Assembly: GCA_015068245.1 (NCBI GenBank)
Contig: SVKU01000009.1
Span: 19,011 to 83,010, forward strand
Origin: Oscillospiraceae bacterium
Lineage (GTDB): Bacteria > Bacillota > Clostridia > Oscillospirales > Oscillospiraceae
Direction of reading: 5' to 3'
Length of the DNA stretch: 64,000 nt
Part shown: positions 52,267 through 60,859 of the stretch, in pieces
How positions within the stretch are numbered: position 1 is the first letter of the stretch
How the letters are laid out: each line of letters starts with the position of its first letter
Position numbers and translations under genes: made by a program
Notes under the pieces: generated by a model
Databases searched by the model: none
Seen by the model: the letters and a program-made list of their open reading frames with translations, nothing else
What the model was told of the DNA's origin: nothing

Positions 52267-54330
52267 TTATTTAATAATTGTATATTCTTCCACATATTCC
52301 TGGGCTACTTCGTCGGTATTGAAGTAGTAGTCCAGTATGCTCTTTGCCACTGTTGCAAGGTTGCCGCCTTTGGCACCGTTTTCGATGAAAACGTAAATGG
52401 CGATCTCCGGATCGTCATAGGGTGCGAAACACAAAAATGCCGCATGGTCAGAGCCAAGGCCACCGTGCTGAACGGTACCGGTCTTGGAGCAGACATCTAT
52501 ATCATAAGTTGCAAAAACAGAAGATGCCGTACCTTCCTGAGACGCCAGAAGCATACCGTCGAAAATAGCCTGACGGGCGGTTTCTGTCAGCATGGCGTTG
52601 GACATAACGGTCTTTGCAGTGGTTTCGTATTCGTACTTATAATCGCTGGATACAACGCGGCTCAGCAGGCTGGCATTGTATCTTGTACCGCCGTTGGCCA
52701 ATGTGCAGCCATAGGAACACATCTGCAGCGGAGTAAAGGTGTTGCCGGACTGACCTATGGCGCCGGAAATGGTGTCGGCTGCGTACCAGTCGTAACGGCT
52801 GTCGTCACCTGCAACGGTACCGATGGTCTCGTCCAGTTCAATGCCGGTCGGCTCACCGAGGCCAAAGCTTCTGGCGTATTCTTCCAGTGCAGACAGACCG
52901 ACCTGACGTCCGGTTTCATAAAAGTAGATGTTGCAGGAATAGGACAAGGCTTCCATCATGTCAATATGCTGATGGGTCAAACCGGTGTTTTTGAAAAAGT
53001 TACATACAGGCGCATAGCCTTCTGCTTCGTAAAATTTGTAAATACCGGTGCACTCAATCTCTGCCTTGGGGCTGACGACTCCAAGCCCCACAGCAGCGGC
53101 TGCGGTAACCATCTTGTAGGTGGAGCCGGGAGAGTAGGCAGCAAGCAGGCTGCGGTTGTACAATGGTGAATACTCGTCGGCAGCAAGTTTTGTAAAATCC
53201 TCGGAAAAAGTCTCAATGTTGAAGCTGGGATAGGACGCCATGGTCAGAACTTCAAAGCTGTCTACGTCCATGACGACCACAGCACCGCCTCTGGCGTCGG
53301 TGCCTGCTTCGATATCCGCATCGTCACCACTGATATCTTCGGTGCCTGCACGCAGATCAAGAATACAGCTTTCCAGAGCACGTTCTGCGATCTCCTGCAT
53401 GACGATATCTATCGTCAGGTAAACATTGCCGCCGGCTCTGGCTTCCTTGGTGGTTCTTTCTCCCACGATGGTACCGTTGGCATCGGTGGTTACCAGTATC
53501 TGACCGTCCTCACCGTGGAGATATTCCTCAAAAGCCTTTTCAACGCCTTCCTTACCTACGCTGGCATCCATGGGGTAGCCGAGAGTTTTGTAATACTCGT
53601 ATTCCTCGGGGTTCATCAGACCGACACGTCCAAGAATATGGGCGGCGTAATCGGTGTGATATTCCCGGTAGGTAACGGTGTTTATTTCAATGCCCGGAAT
53701 GGCAGTTTCCTTGAAATAGGAAAGATCTTCGGAGGACACGTCTTCCACAAAGATATACGCATCCATACCGACGGCTGAACGCAGGTCAAGCTCATAGCGG
53801 AGTCCCACAAGTTCACGGGCTTCAAGGTTCGTCAGTTCTTCTTCAATATTGTATTTTTCCCGCAGAAGCTGATATACATTGGGGGCGGTTATATCGGTAT
53901 CCCAGCCTTTTTCTTTCAGGAACCTTCTGAAATATGTTTCCGACGTGGTGGTGGAATAATCACTGAACAGGTATTCCGAGCCGTCGTCGTTCATAGGCAG
54001 GGTGTCGATATGTTCATATCCCAGCGAATCCGCCAATTCGATAAGAGACGCAAGGTTCTCGTTAACTTCGCCGGCGTTATACAGCGCCATGGAGTTCAGC
54101 CCCACGTTATAACCGGTACGGTTGCTGACAAGGCTTCTGCCGTAGCGGTCAAGCAGAGAACCTCTTGCCGCCTCAACCACCTTGTACTGGGAGTAAGTCT
54201 CTGAGCTTTGGTAGTGTTCTTCACCCTCAACTATCTGGAGCCGGTAAAGCTCCATGCCAAAGATCAAAACTATGGCTATCATCAACACGGCGAAAACGCC
54301 GATGCGAAATCTCAGTTTTTTAGAATCCAT
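52267..54330 (-). CDS. mrdA: Penicillin-binding protein 2 (class B transpeptidase)
   Basis: 687 residues. One N-terminal membrane helix, PBP dimerisation domain (RGSLLDRYGRSLVSN), transpeptidase with SPGSTYK (SxxK, about 400), SCN (SxN) and SKTGT (KTG, about 615). It crosslinks lateral-wall peptidoglycan for rod elongation together with MreC/MreD, encoded just upstream. FtsI (division) is the alternative, but gene order favours PBP2. ATG after TAAGCAAAGGATACTCAT. Confidence 0.9.
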   Translation of the reverse strand: MDSKKLRFRIGVFAVLMIAIVLIFGMELYRLQIVEGEEHYQSSETYSQYKVVEAARGSLLDRYGRSLVSNRTGYNVGLNSMALYNAGEVNENLASLIELADSLGYEHIDTLPMNDDGSEYLFSDYSTTTSETYFRRFLKEKGWDTDITAPNVYQLLREKYNIEEELTNLEARELVGLRYELDLRSAVGMDAYIFVEDVSSEDLSYFKETAIPGIEINTVTYREYHTDYAAHILGRVGLMNPEEYEYYKTLGYPMDASVGKEGVEKAFEEYLHGEDGQILVTTDANGTIVGERTTKEARAGGNVYLTIDIVMQEIAERALESCILDLRAGTEDISGDDADIEAGTDARGGAVVVMDVDSFEVLTMASYPSFNIETFSEDFTKLAADEYSPLYNRSLLAAYSPGSTYKMVTAAAAVGLGVVSPKAEIECTGIYKFYEAEGYAPVCNFFKNTGLTHQHIDMMEALSYSCNIYFYETGRQVGLSALEEYARSFGLGEPTGIELDETIGTVAGDDSRYDWYAADTISGAIGQSGNTFTPLQMCSYGCTLANGGTRYNASLLSRVVSSDYKYEYETTAKTVMSNAMLTETARQAIFDGMLLASQEGTASSVFATYDIDVCSKTGTVQHGGLGSDHAAFLCFAPYDDPEIAIYVFIENGAKGGNLATVAKSILDYYFNTDEVAQEYVEEYTIIK

Positions 54331-54351
54331 ATGAGTATCCTTTGCTTATTT

Positions 54352-54375
54352 CGGGCGGCTGACAGCCGCCACTAC
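54352..54375 (-). repeat. REP palindrome, copy C
   Basis: On the minus strand GTAGTGGCGG, middle, CAGCCGCCCG: same GTAG foot and length as copies A and B, with compensating changes in the stem. Between MreD and PBP2 genes. Confidence 0.75.
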
Positions 54376-54383
54376 GATCGGGG

Positions 54384-54878
54384 TCATACTTTCGCAATAT
54401 ACCTGTCCGGCAGATAGAACAATCCCGCAAACAGGGCAGACACCACCGTCTGAGGCAGCACCACCGTTATAAAAGCCGATCCCGGCAGCGTGCCCACGGC
54501 GCCGCCGATTATCCAGATAACGCTTTCACACAGCAGGGCACCGGCTGCACAAAGCAGCACCGATGACAGATAGGTTCTGGTAAAAAACCTGCTGCACAGT
54601 CCACCCGCAGCAGCACCTGCCACGGTAAGTGTAACAATATAAAACACCGCTTTGTCGGTATTTGTAAACGCCAGCAGCAGTCCTGCGCAAAGGCCGAACA
54701 CCGCACCGTTTCCGCTGTCTTCAAACACGGCGGCGCATACAACGGCGCAGGTTACCAGCATGGGAGTAACTCCCAGAATGCTGAATCTGTTGAACACCGT
54801 TGACTGCAAAATATAAGCCGCCAGCAGTGTCAGGCTGTAAAGCAGCCATTTCTTTTGAAGTTGCCTTTTTCTGGTCAT
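54384..54878 (-). CDS. mreD: Rod shape-determining protein MreD
   Basis: 164 residues, five membrane segments, basic N-terminus (MTRKRQLQKKW). Low sequence conservation is normal for MreD; the call rests on size, topology and position between mreC and the PBP2 gene. The start is the ATG at 54878 behind AAGGAGCATT rather than one 24 nt upstream. Confidence 0.85.
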   Translation of the reverse strand: MTRKRQLQKKWLLYSLTLLAAYILQSTVFNRFSILGVTPMLVTCAVVCAAVFEDSGNGAVFGLCAGLLLAFTNTDKAVFYIVTLTVAGAAAGGLCSRFFTRTYLSSVLLCAAGALLCESVIWIIGGAVGTLPGSAFITVVLPQTVVSALFAGLFYLPDRYIAKV

Positions 54879-54894
54879 AATGCTCCTTAAAAAC

Positions 54895-54990
54895 TCTGTC
54901 ATCCTAAGCCTGCGTCAGCAGGCGGGAGGATCCACTTCTGAAGATGGGGATTTCTCACCGACCTGCAGGCCGGTGAGAAATGACAGCAAG
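54895..54990. repeat. CTGTCAT-type intergenic repeat between mreC and mreD
   Basis: Opens with CTGTCATCCTAAGCCTGCG and closes with GAGAAATGACAG. Inside is the hairpin TTTCTCACCG-ACCTGCAGGC-CGGTGAGAAA. It is the same type as the element at 31568-31637. Confidence 0.6.
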
Positions 54991-54994
54991 CCTG

Positions 54995-55828
54995 TTACTG
55001 TTCAAAATACGTTACAACAAACACCTGTGTCAGGTTCTCCACTTTGGCTGCAGGTTCGATAACGGCGTACTTGTTAACGCCGGAATCCTCCGGCAGAACG
55101 TCCTTAATGGTGCCCAGCACAAGTCCCTGCGGATAAAGCTCACCGCCGGAGGTCAGCACATCGTCACCGTTGAGAAGTTCAGCGTCGGTGGGCAGGTAGC
55201 TCAGCCGCAGAAGTCCTTCCTCCATAAGCTGGAAATCGCCTTCGGCAACGCCGATATCTCCGGAGCGGAAAGCAACCGCACCTATCTCGGTATCCACGTC
55301 AGTAATGGCTGTGACGGTAGACCAGTTCAGCCCCGTTTCGGTAACGATGCCCACAACGTAGCCCGCTTCGGTTATGACGCACATATTGGCCTCGATTCCC
55401 GAATTGCTGCCCTTGGATATGGTAAAGGTGCTGTTCCAGTTGCTGCTGTCGTAGCTGACGACGGAAGCTATCTCCATTTCGTAATCGTCATGATCTTCTT
55501 TCAATCCCAGAAGAGTTCGCAGTCTGGTGTTTTCCTCTGTCAGTGCCGTTGCGTCACGAACCTCCGATTCCATTTCGGCTATCTGTTTTTTCAGAAGTTC
55601 GTTTTCAGCCTTCAGTTCGTCGAACCCGTACATATAGTCATACAGTTCTTCCACTTTCACCGCTACGCCGGTGACAAGGGTCTTTACCGGTGTGGTAACA
55701 GTATTGATTATGTTGGTAAAAACGCCTGCTCTTCCGGCAAGAATAACGCCGGTAACGCCGATAATAACAGCTATGCAGACAGCGGCTATCATCACCAGTC
55801 TTGATTTGTTGGAAAAAATCTTTTTCAT
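54995..55828 (-). CDS. mreC: Rod shape-determining protein MreC
   Basis: 277 residues: N-terminal membrane helix (about 10-30), coiled coil (about 60-105), then the double beta-barrel domain with SYDSSNWNSTFTISKGSNSG, the MreC signature. It scaffolds the elongation complex outside the membrane. MreB is not in the window. ATG after AAGGAACGTATATAA; 14 bp after maf. Confidence 0.93.
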   Translation of the reverse strand: MKKIFSNKSRLVMIAAVCIAVIIGVTGVILAGRAGVFTNIINTVTTPVKTLVTGVAVKVEELYDYMYGFDELKAENELLKKQIAEMESEVRDATALTEENTRLRTLLGLKEDHDDYEMEIASVVSYDSSNWNSTFTISKGSNSGIEANMCVITEAGYVVGIVTETGLNWSTVTAITDVDTEIGAVAFRSGDIGVAEGDFQLMEEGLLRLSYLPTDAELLNGDDVLTSGGELYPQGLVLGTIKDVLPEDSGVNKYAVIEPAAKVENLTQVFVVTYFEQ

Positions 55829-55841
55829 TTATATACGTTCC

Positions 55842-56405
55842 TTACAGAATGTCCACTTCGAATTCTTTCAGCATCTGCCCCAGAGTACACACAGGCAGAC
55901 CCATAACGGTGAAAAAGTCGCCGTCTATCCGCTGCACCAGCAGGGAACCAAGCCCCTGGGCACCGTAAGCACCTGCCTTGTCCATGGGTTCTCCGCTTTG
56001 GACGTAGGCATCGATCTCCCCGTCGGTCAGTTCACGGAACCACACCGCCGTGGACGAAACTTCCGTGCGGATACGTTCCCCCTGTTTGACAGTCACCGCC
56101 GTATGGACAACATGGCCTCTGCCCGACAGGGCGGAAAGCATCTGCTTTGCCTCGTCTTCGGATCCGGGTTTTCCCAGAACAACGCCGTCCAGATCCACCA
56201 CAGTATCGGAGGATATGACCAGCTCATCATCTGTTGCGGGGACGCTGAGAGCTTTTGCGGCGGATACCCGCCCAACCTCGGAAACCACGTCTTTATTTGG
56301 ATCCATCTCCTCTTCCCGGGGAGCGGAACGAATTTCAAATTCAAGTCCAAGCTTTTCCAGCAGCTCTTTCCGCCGGGGAGACTTGGATGCAAGGATAATT
56401 TTCAT
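55842..56405 (-). CDS. maf: Maf-family nucleotide pyrophosphatase
   Basis: 187 residues. MKIILASKSPRRKELLEKLG is the Maf signature, with SSDTVVDLDG and GKPGSEDEA. It hydrolyses non-canonical or modified NTPs (dTTP/UTP type). The start at 56405 follows AAAGGACTGC; in-frame codons further upstream come from the REP pair at 56434 and are not part of the gene. Confidence 0.92.
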   Translation of the reverse strand: MKIILASKSPRRKELLEKLGLEFEIRSAPREEEMDPNKDVVSEVGRVSAAKALSVPATDDELVISSDTVVDLDGVVLGKPGSEDEAKQMLSALSGRGHVVHTAVTVKQGERIRTEVSSTAVWFRELTDGEIDAYVQSGEPMDKAGAYGAQGLGSLLVQRIDGDFFTVMGLPVCTLGQMLKEFEVDIL

Positions 56406-56433
56406 GTTAAGCAGTCCTTTACAAGTTGTGAGT

Positions 56434-56508
56434 GTAGGGCGGGGGCTTGCTCCCGCCGCCTTTACATATTGTTTTTTATGACACGGCGGGAGCAAGCCCC
56501 CGCCCTAC
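56434..56508. repeat. Inverted pair of REP palindromes (BIME-like), copies D and E
   Basis: Copy D 56434-56458 on the plus strand and copy E 56484-56508 on the minus strand are identical 25-bp elements (GTAGGGCGGG-GGCTTGCTC-CCGCCG), separated by 25 bp. Two REPs facing each other between maf and dut match the organisation of bacterial BIMEs. Confidence 0.8.
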
Positions 56509-56517
56509 ACTCAAATC

Positions 56518-56970
56518 TCACGCTTTGCCTGTTGATCCGAATCCGCCTTCACCTCTGGCTGTTTCCGGCAGCTCAGGCACAAATACGGTGTTGGCCTTTA
56601 CCACGGGCATAACTGCCAGCTGAGCGATGCGGTCGCCGGGAGCGATGGTATAGCTCTCGTTTGAAAGATTCACCAGCCCCACTTTTACTTCGCCACGGTA
56701 ATCGCTGTCGATAACGCCAACGGAATTGGACAGGGCAATACCGTGTTTGGTGGCAAGTCCGCTGCGGGCAAAAATCAGCGCAACGTACTCGGCAGACGGC
56801 AGAGCAATTGCGAGTCCCGTTGGTATCAATGCCCGTCCCAGAGGCTCCAGGGTGACAGGCTCGTCCATGCAGGCGTGCAGATCCATGGCAGCAGAGCCGG
56901 TAGTGGCATAATAGGGTTCTGGTATGGTATCACCGATTTTGGCGGAGAGTTTTTTTATAAGCAATTCCAT
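56518..56970 (-). CDS. dut: dUTP diphosphatase
   Basis: 150 residues, trimeric dUTPase. All five motifs are visible: AAMDLHA, ARSGLATKHGI, GVIDSDYRGEV, RIAQLAVMP and the C-terminal RGEGGFGSTG that closes over the active site. It converts dUTP to dUMP. ATG after TACGGAGGTACATC. Confidence 0.95.
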   Translation of the reverse strand: MELLIKKLSAKIGDTIPEPYYATTGSAAMDLHACMDEPVTLEPLGRALIPTGLAIALPSAEYVALIFARSGLATKHGIALSNSVGVIDSDYRGEVKVGLVNLSNESYTIAPGDRIAQLAVMPVVKANTVFVPELPETARGEGGFGSTGKA

Positions 56971-56983
56971 GATGTACCTCCGT

Positions 56984-57109
56984 AATTAGGGGTTAGGATC
57001 TAGGCTTTAGGGATTAGGGAAATGTATCGCCTATGGCGATTTTTTAATTCTGTCGGCCGCAGGCCGAAACCTTTCCCTAGCCACTAACCGCTAATAGCTA
57101 GTCCCTAAT
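56984..57109. repeat. Telomere-like G-rich/C-rich compound repeat (site 5)
   Basis: G arm of TTAGGGG/TTAGGGA units (56984-57021) and C arm CCCTAGCCACTAACC...CCCTAAT (57073-57109), with two small hairpins between (ATCGCC-TATGGCGAT; CGGCC-GCA-GGCCG). It is followed by a hairpin GCAATTGAC-AAA-GTCAATTGC at the end of the U32 gene. Confidence 0.65.
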
Positions 57110-57135
57110 TTGCAATTGACAAAGTCAATTGCAAA

Positions 57136-59232
57136 TTAAAGTGTTCCTCTGAAATACAGCCCTCTTGTATATTCGCCAGGTTTGGGCAATTCTTTATTTA
57201 CATAGCTGCGGATAACTTTCATCATCTGCTGGGGTGTCTCGTCGGTAAATGCCAGACGAATGGCCCACAATCCCAGCTTTGAATACTCATCGTACTTGTC
57301 GCCCAGATACAGCACCTGGCTGTTGAGTATAACAGTACGGCAGCTTTCACCGTCTTTTGTAAGGGGGAATTTTGCTCCGGTACGGTCAGTCAGCTCCGTC
57401 TTTTCCGAGCAGCTGCAGGAACCGTTTTTGTTCTTGAACACACAGTTTTCCGTAACCATAAGGGGCAGCCGTCCATAAGCTATCATTTCCGTATCCAGAG
57501 GTTTGGACAGGTCACGAATCTGCGACAAACTCAGTTCAAAGGACACGCAGGCAGACAGTGCGCCTATGCCGGACATTACCTCCAAAGCTTCGGAATTGAA
57601 AAGATTCAGCCCGAAATCGCCGCGGACAGAGAATCCTCTTGATCTTGCCATGCCGATATGTCCAAGGTTTCCCACCAGTGCCTGCTCGATGCCCATGGCT
57701 CTGGCAACCTGAAGCTGACGGTCAATTTTCTCGGTTTCGGAGTCGTTTATTATGCGGGGCAGCACCACCGCAGGAGTTATACGGCGGTTTGCCGCGATGA
57801 TACGCATTTTGTCGGGGTAGTTGACTGCGATGTGCAGCGGAATATAAAGTATGCCCGGAGACATGGACACCAGTTCTTCGGTTATCTGCTCGGCAGTGGA
57901 TACAGATATGGTCATCTCCGGTTCTGCCTTGTCGTTTACGGGCTTGAAAGGTTCTGAATACTGGTTGAACGGACGTTCCTTTACAGTTCCCCGCTGCTCG
58001 GTCAATGCCTCCAGCGCATCACGGCGCAGTGCGTTCAGCGCAGACAGCGGCAAGCTGAGATCCTGGTCGATAACGGTATTTATCTCTTCGCATTTATATG
58101 GCGTGCCTCCGCACTTTTCCAGCTGAGTTGTCAAAGACTGCTCGGTTATTGCCCGGGTTTTGGCAATTTCGGGCACCGGTCCCTGAACGATGGCACGGTT
58201 GCCGTCGTTGTCCTGAACTGCCAAAGTAACCGGCTGGTCCTTTCTGACGGCAGCAAGGAATTTTACCGGCACACGCTGGCGTTCGCCCCTGGTATAGGTG
58301 GCTCTTGCAGCGGCAAACAGCTTCTGTGTGTCCTTTTCGCTGCCTTCTTCACGGATACCGAACATTCGGGGGCCTTTGTTTCCGGTATAATACCCGTCGG
58401 TAAATCCCTGGCGTGAAAAGGCTGCACGCATTCTTGCCAGCTCCGCATTGGTGGGGGTCGTTCCGGAGGCTATGGCTCTTGAATAGACATCGGCAGTGAT
58501 GGCAACATACTCTGCCCGCTTCATGCGGCCTTCGATTTTTATGCAGGCAACACCCATGGCGTCCAGTTCGTTCAGATAAGACGCAAGGCAGTTGTCTTTC
58601 AGGCTGAGAGGGTGACCGTCGGCTTTGCCGTCGAACCCGTATTCAAGGCGGCAGGGCTGAGCACACAGACCACGGTTTCCGCTTCTTCTGCCAATAACAG
58701 AACTCATGTAGCACTGGCCGGAATAGCACATACACAGCGCACCATGGACAAAAACCTCTATCTCAATAGGGCTGTTTTTGCAGATGTACCGCAGCTGGTC
58801 GGCACTCAGTTCCCGGGAAACCACCACCCGCTCCATGCCCATGGCAGCGCAAACTCTTGCACCGTCAAGGTTGTGGATACTCATTTGGGTGCTGCCGTGA
58901 ATGGGCAGCTGGGGAGCAATGCGGCGGATAAGGGCAGCCATGCCCAGATCCTGAACAATGACGGCGTCCACGCCGGCAGCATTGACAAGCTCAATGAACT
59001 TGGCAGCGAATTCCATTTCCCGGTCGTTTACCAGGGTGTTGGCAGTAACGTAGACCTTTACGCCCCGTATATGGCAATATCTCACCGCTTCGGGAAGATC
59101 CTCCTCGGTGAGGTTTTTTGCGTTTTTTCTGGCATTGAAATCGCCCAGACCAAAATAGACAGCGTCCGCTCCGTTTTGCACGGCAGCTTTCAGCGCCTCC
59201 ATGGATCCGGCGGGTGACAACAATTCAAGCAT
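57136..59232 (-). CDS. U32 family peptidase/RNA-hydroxylation-type protein, long form
   Basis: 698 residues. The N-terminal U32 domain opens with LELLSPAGSMEALKAAVQNGADAVYFG. The family motif VFVHGALCMCYSGQCYMSS with further Cys follows (about 165-235), likely a metal or Fe-S site. A long C-terminal half corresponds to the form with DUF3656. Members were named collagenase-like peptidases, but relatives such as RlhA and TrhP hydroxylate rRNA or tRNA, so a nucleic-acid modification role is at least as likely. Start: ATG at 59232 after GAGGTCAATT. Confidence 0.9.
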   Translation of the reverse strand: MLELLSPAGSMEALKAAVQNGADAVYFGLGDFNARKNAKNLTEEDLPEAVRYCHIRGVKVYVTANTLVNDREMEFAAKFIELVNAAGVDAVIVQDLGMAALIRRIAPQLPIHGSTQMSIHNLDGARVCAAMGMERVVVSRELSADQLRYICKNSPIEIEVFVHGALCMCYSGQCYMSSVIGRRSGNRGLCAQPCRLEYGFDGKADGHPLSLKDNCLASYLNELDAMGVACIKIEGRMKRAEYVAITADVYSRAIASGTTPTNAELARMRAAFSRQGFTDGYYTGNKGPRMFGIREEGSEKDTQKLFAAARATYTRGERQRVPVKFLAAVRKDQPVTLAVQDNDGNRAIVQGPVPEIAKTRAITEQSLTTQLEKCGGTPYKCEEINTVIDQDLSLPLSALNALRRDALEALTEQRGTVKERPFNQYSEPFKPVNDKAEPEMTISVSTAEQITEELVSMSPGILYIPLHIAVNYPDKMRIIAANRRITPAVVLPRIINDSETEKIDRQLQVARAMGIEQALVGNLGHIGMARSRGFSVRGDFGLNLFNSEALEVMSGIGALSACVSFELSLSQIRDLSKPLDTEMIAYGRLPLMVTENCVFKNKNGSCSCSEKTELTDRTGAKFPLTKDGESCRTVILNSQVLYLGDKYDEYSKLGLWAIRLAFTDETPQQMMKVIRSYVNKELPKPGEYTRGLYFRGTL

Positions 59233-59290
59233 AATTGACCTCATAACAATTCAGGTTGATTTTCAAATTCACTGGATTTGAAAATTCCAT

Positions 59291-59322
59291 AACTGTTAAC
59301 TGTTAATTGTTAATTGTTAACT
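59291..59322. repeat. AT-arm half element (site 5)
   Basis: TAACTGTTAACTGTTAATTG units between zapA and the U32 gene, without an inverted partner. Confidence 0.5.
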
Positions 59323-59341
59323 GCATAAACGGCGCTGCTGT

Positions 59342-59659
59342 TTATGCCAAATATTCTTTCTTCAAACGTGAAAGCTCACGGCGAAGCTCGGTAAGCTCAG
59401 ACTTTACTCTGGAGGATTCTTCGATATAATCCTTCAGCTGCGCTCTGAGGTTTTCGGAGGTTTCAACCTCTTTGAAATACTCGTCTGCCAGGTTGACGGC
59501 TGTCAGAACCATGGCGTCAGAGGAGGACAGCCCGTTTTCGATAAGCTCGGAGGCTTTGTTGTTCACATAGCTCGAGACTTTGCGGGTGTAAGATGTATCT
59601 TCATCTGCAATAAGACGGTAAATGTGACCGCCGATCATAACTTCTACACTTTTTTTCAT
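59342..59659 (-). CDS. zapA: Cell division protein ZapA
   Basis: 105 residues. VEVMIGGHIYRLIADEDTSYTRKVSSYVNNK is the N-terminal ZapA domain; a C-terminal coiled coil (about 65-105) gives the tetramer. It bundles FtsZ filaments at midcell. Start: ATG at 59659 after GGTGGGTCGGAT. Confidence 0.88.
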   Translation of the reverse strand: MKKSVEVMIGGHIYRLIADEDTSYTRKVSSYVNNKASELIENGLSSSDAMVLTAVNLADEYFKEVETSENLRAQLKDYIEESSRVKSELTELRRELSRLKKEYLA

Positions 59660-59797
59660 ATCCGACCCACCTGTTTTAAAATTTATCATTTGTAATCTTT
59701 CCTGTATTTTTAATATGCCTATAATTCTTCACCCTACATTATAACATATAACTCCCCGCACTTCAAACCGTAATATTATTAATATGGTGTAAATTAT

Positions 59798-59829
59798 AAA
59801 AGCAGAGGCGATCCAGTGATCGCCTCTGC
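59798..59829 (-). terminator. Terminator of the surface-protein operon
   Basis: 12-bp stem (59802-59813 with 59818-59829), T-rich run on the minus-strand side, just beyond the SLH gene stop. Confidence 0.8.
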
Positions 59830-59840
59830 GGTGGTTTTAA

Positions 59841-60698
59841 TTATCCTTTTTCGGTCATGTTGTCGGGCAGTTCGCCGCTGTCGGGAGTATCCGGCGCATC
59901 GGGAACGTCCGGAGTGTCAGGCACATTGGGTGTGTCCGGAGTGTCGGGAGTATCCGGAGTGTCCGGGACAGACGGAATAACAGGTACAGTCGGACGCACC
60001 ACTATAACGGCATCTGATTCCTCGGGTTCTTCCGGTTTTTCGGGTTCGCCAGGATTTTCTGTTTTGCCGTTTTGAGCGATATCCACAGCTGTCTCATATT
60101 CCTGCTGAGTAAACACACCCTTCTGAACAAGGCTCTCGGCCAGGGTGACTTCCTGACCTTTGAGCTTTGCGGAAAGGGCATTCCAAAACACCGTTACTGC
60201 TTCTCCGCGGATGAAATCCTCGTCCGCCGCAGCTTCGCCGATAAGGCCAATGCGGTAAGCCAGTTCATAAGGATCGTTCCAAACGAACTCGGCATCCTCG
60301 CCGCTGTCGGAATAGCCCAGAGCACGAAGGGTCAGGGTAATGAACATATAGTCCGTCATGTCGCTGTCCGGGTCGAACAAGGTATCGGAAATACCGTTGG
60401 TTATCCCGTTCTCGTAGGCGAATCCAATATATACCTCTGCCCACTCGGGAACATCGGTAAATGGTGTTTCAAAGTCTCCGCTTTCGGCGGCTGCTTCGTT
60501 GCCCATCATGCGCACCAGCAGGGTCACGCCCTGGGCTCTGGTGAGGGAGGTTTCGAGTTCATAGCCCTCACCAGTGCCCAGGAATAGACCAAGACTGTTC
60601 ATTGCGTCGGCAATTTTTTCCTCGACGGTGTATTCGTCGGCAAAGACCACAGAGCTCAGCATCAGCACCGCCAGTATGATTGCAATTATTCTTTTCAT
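59841..60698 (-). CDS. SLH-domain exported protein with Pro-Asp-Thr repeat tail
   Basis: 285 residues. Signal peptide (MKRIIAIILAVLMLSSVVFA), SLH-like repeats (about 25-190; PFTDVPEWAEVYIGFAYENG), an acidic PEKPEEPEE stretch and a tail of VPDTPDTPDTPDTPNVPDT-type repeats (about 240-275). It ends in DNMTEKG. The DPT-type repeat is probably a wall-spanning spacer. The C-terminal NMTEKG is nearly the same as that of the 35-aa peptide encoded directly upstream (NMTDKG), in different codons. ATG lies 7 bp after the peptide gene; the ribosome site AAGGG overlaps the end of that gene. Confidence 0.85.
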   Translation of the reverse strand: MKRIIAIILAVLMLSSVVFADEYTVEEKIADAMNSLGLFLGTGEGYELETSLTRAQGVTLLVRMMGNEAAAESGDFETPFTDVPEWAEVYIGFAYENGITNGISDTLFDPDSDMTDYMFITLTLRALGYSDSGEDAEFVWNDPYELAYRIGLIGEAAADEDFIRGEAVTVFWNALSAKLKGQEVTLAESLVQKGVFTQQEYETAVDIAQNGKTENPGEPEKPEEPEESDAVIVVRPTVPVIPSVPDTPDTPDTPDTPNVPDTPDVPDAPDTPDSGELPDNMTEKG

Positions 60699-60705
60699 AC
60701 GAAAG

Positions 60706-60813
60706 TCATCCCTTATCAGTCATGTTTTCTTCAAATTCAATGCTGCTGGTTGTAATGACATCTTCCGTAGCAAACACAACTATTTCGATTTCCGGAGCTT
60801 CATATTTTTTCAC
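60706..60813 (-). CDS. 35-aa conserved-looking peptide of the KYEAPEIE type
   Basis: GTG start at 60813 behind AAAGGAG. The peptide begins MKKYEAPEIEIVVFATED, continues VITTSSIEFEE and ends NMTDKG. It is acidic, with no signal sequence or membrane segment. I have the impression that short peptides opening with KYEAP and containing EDVITTS recur near surface-protein genes in gut Clostridia, but no function is known to me. It sits between the giant surface protein and the SLH protein genes in one operon. It could be a RiPP-like precursor, a tag-bearing accessory peptide, or a regulator. Confidence 0.6.
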   Translation of the reverse strand: MKKYEAPEIEIVVFATEDVITTSSIEFEENMTDKG

Positions 60814-60859
60814 AGCACTTTTCTCCTTTTGGGTATTAATTCTGTCGTGTACGGTTATA

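Noticed and set aside
56406..56495. Thirty-residue N-terminal extension of Maf
   Set aside because: It is translated from the inverted REP pair; the conserved Maf N-terminus begins at the ATG at 56405 with a ribosome site.
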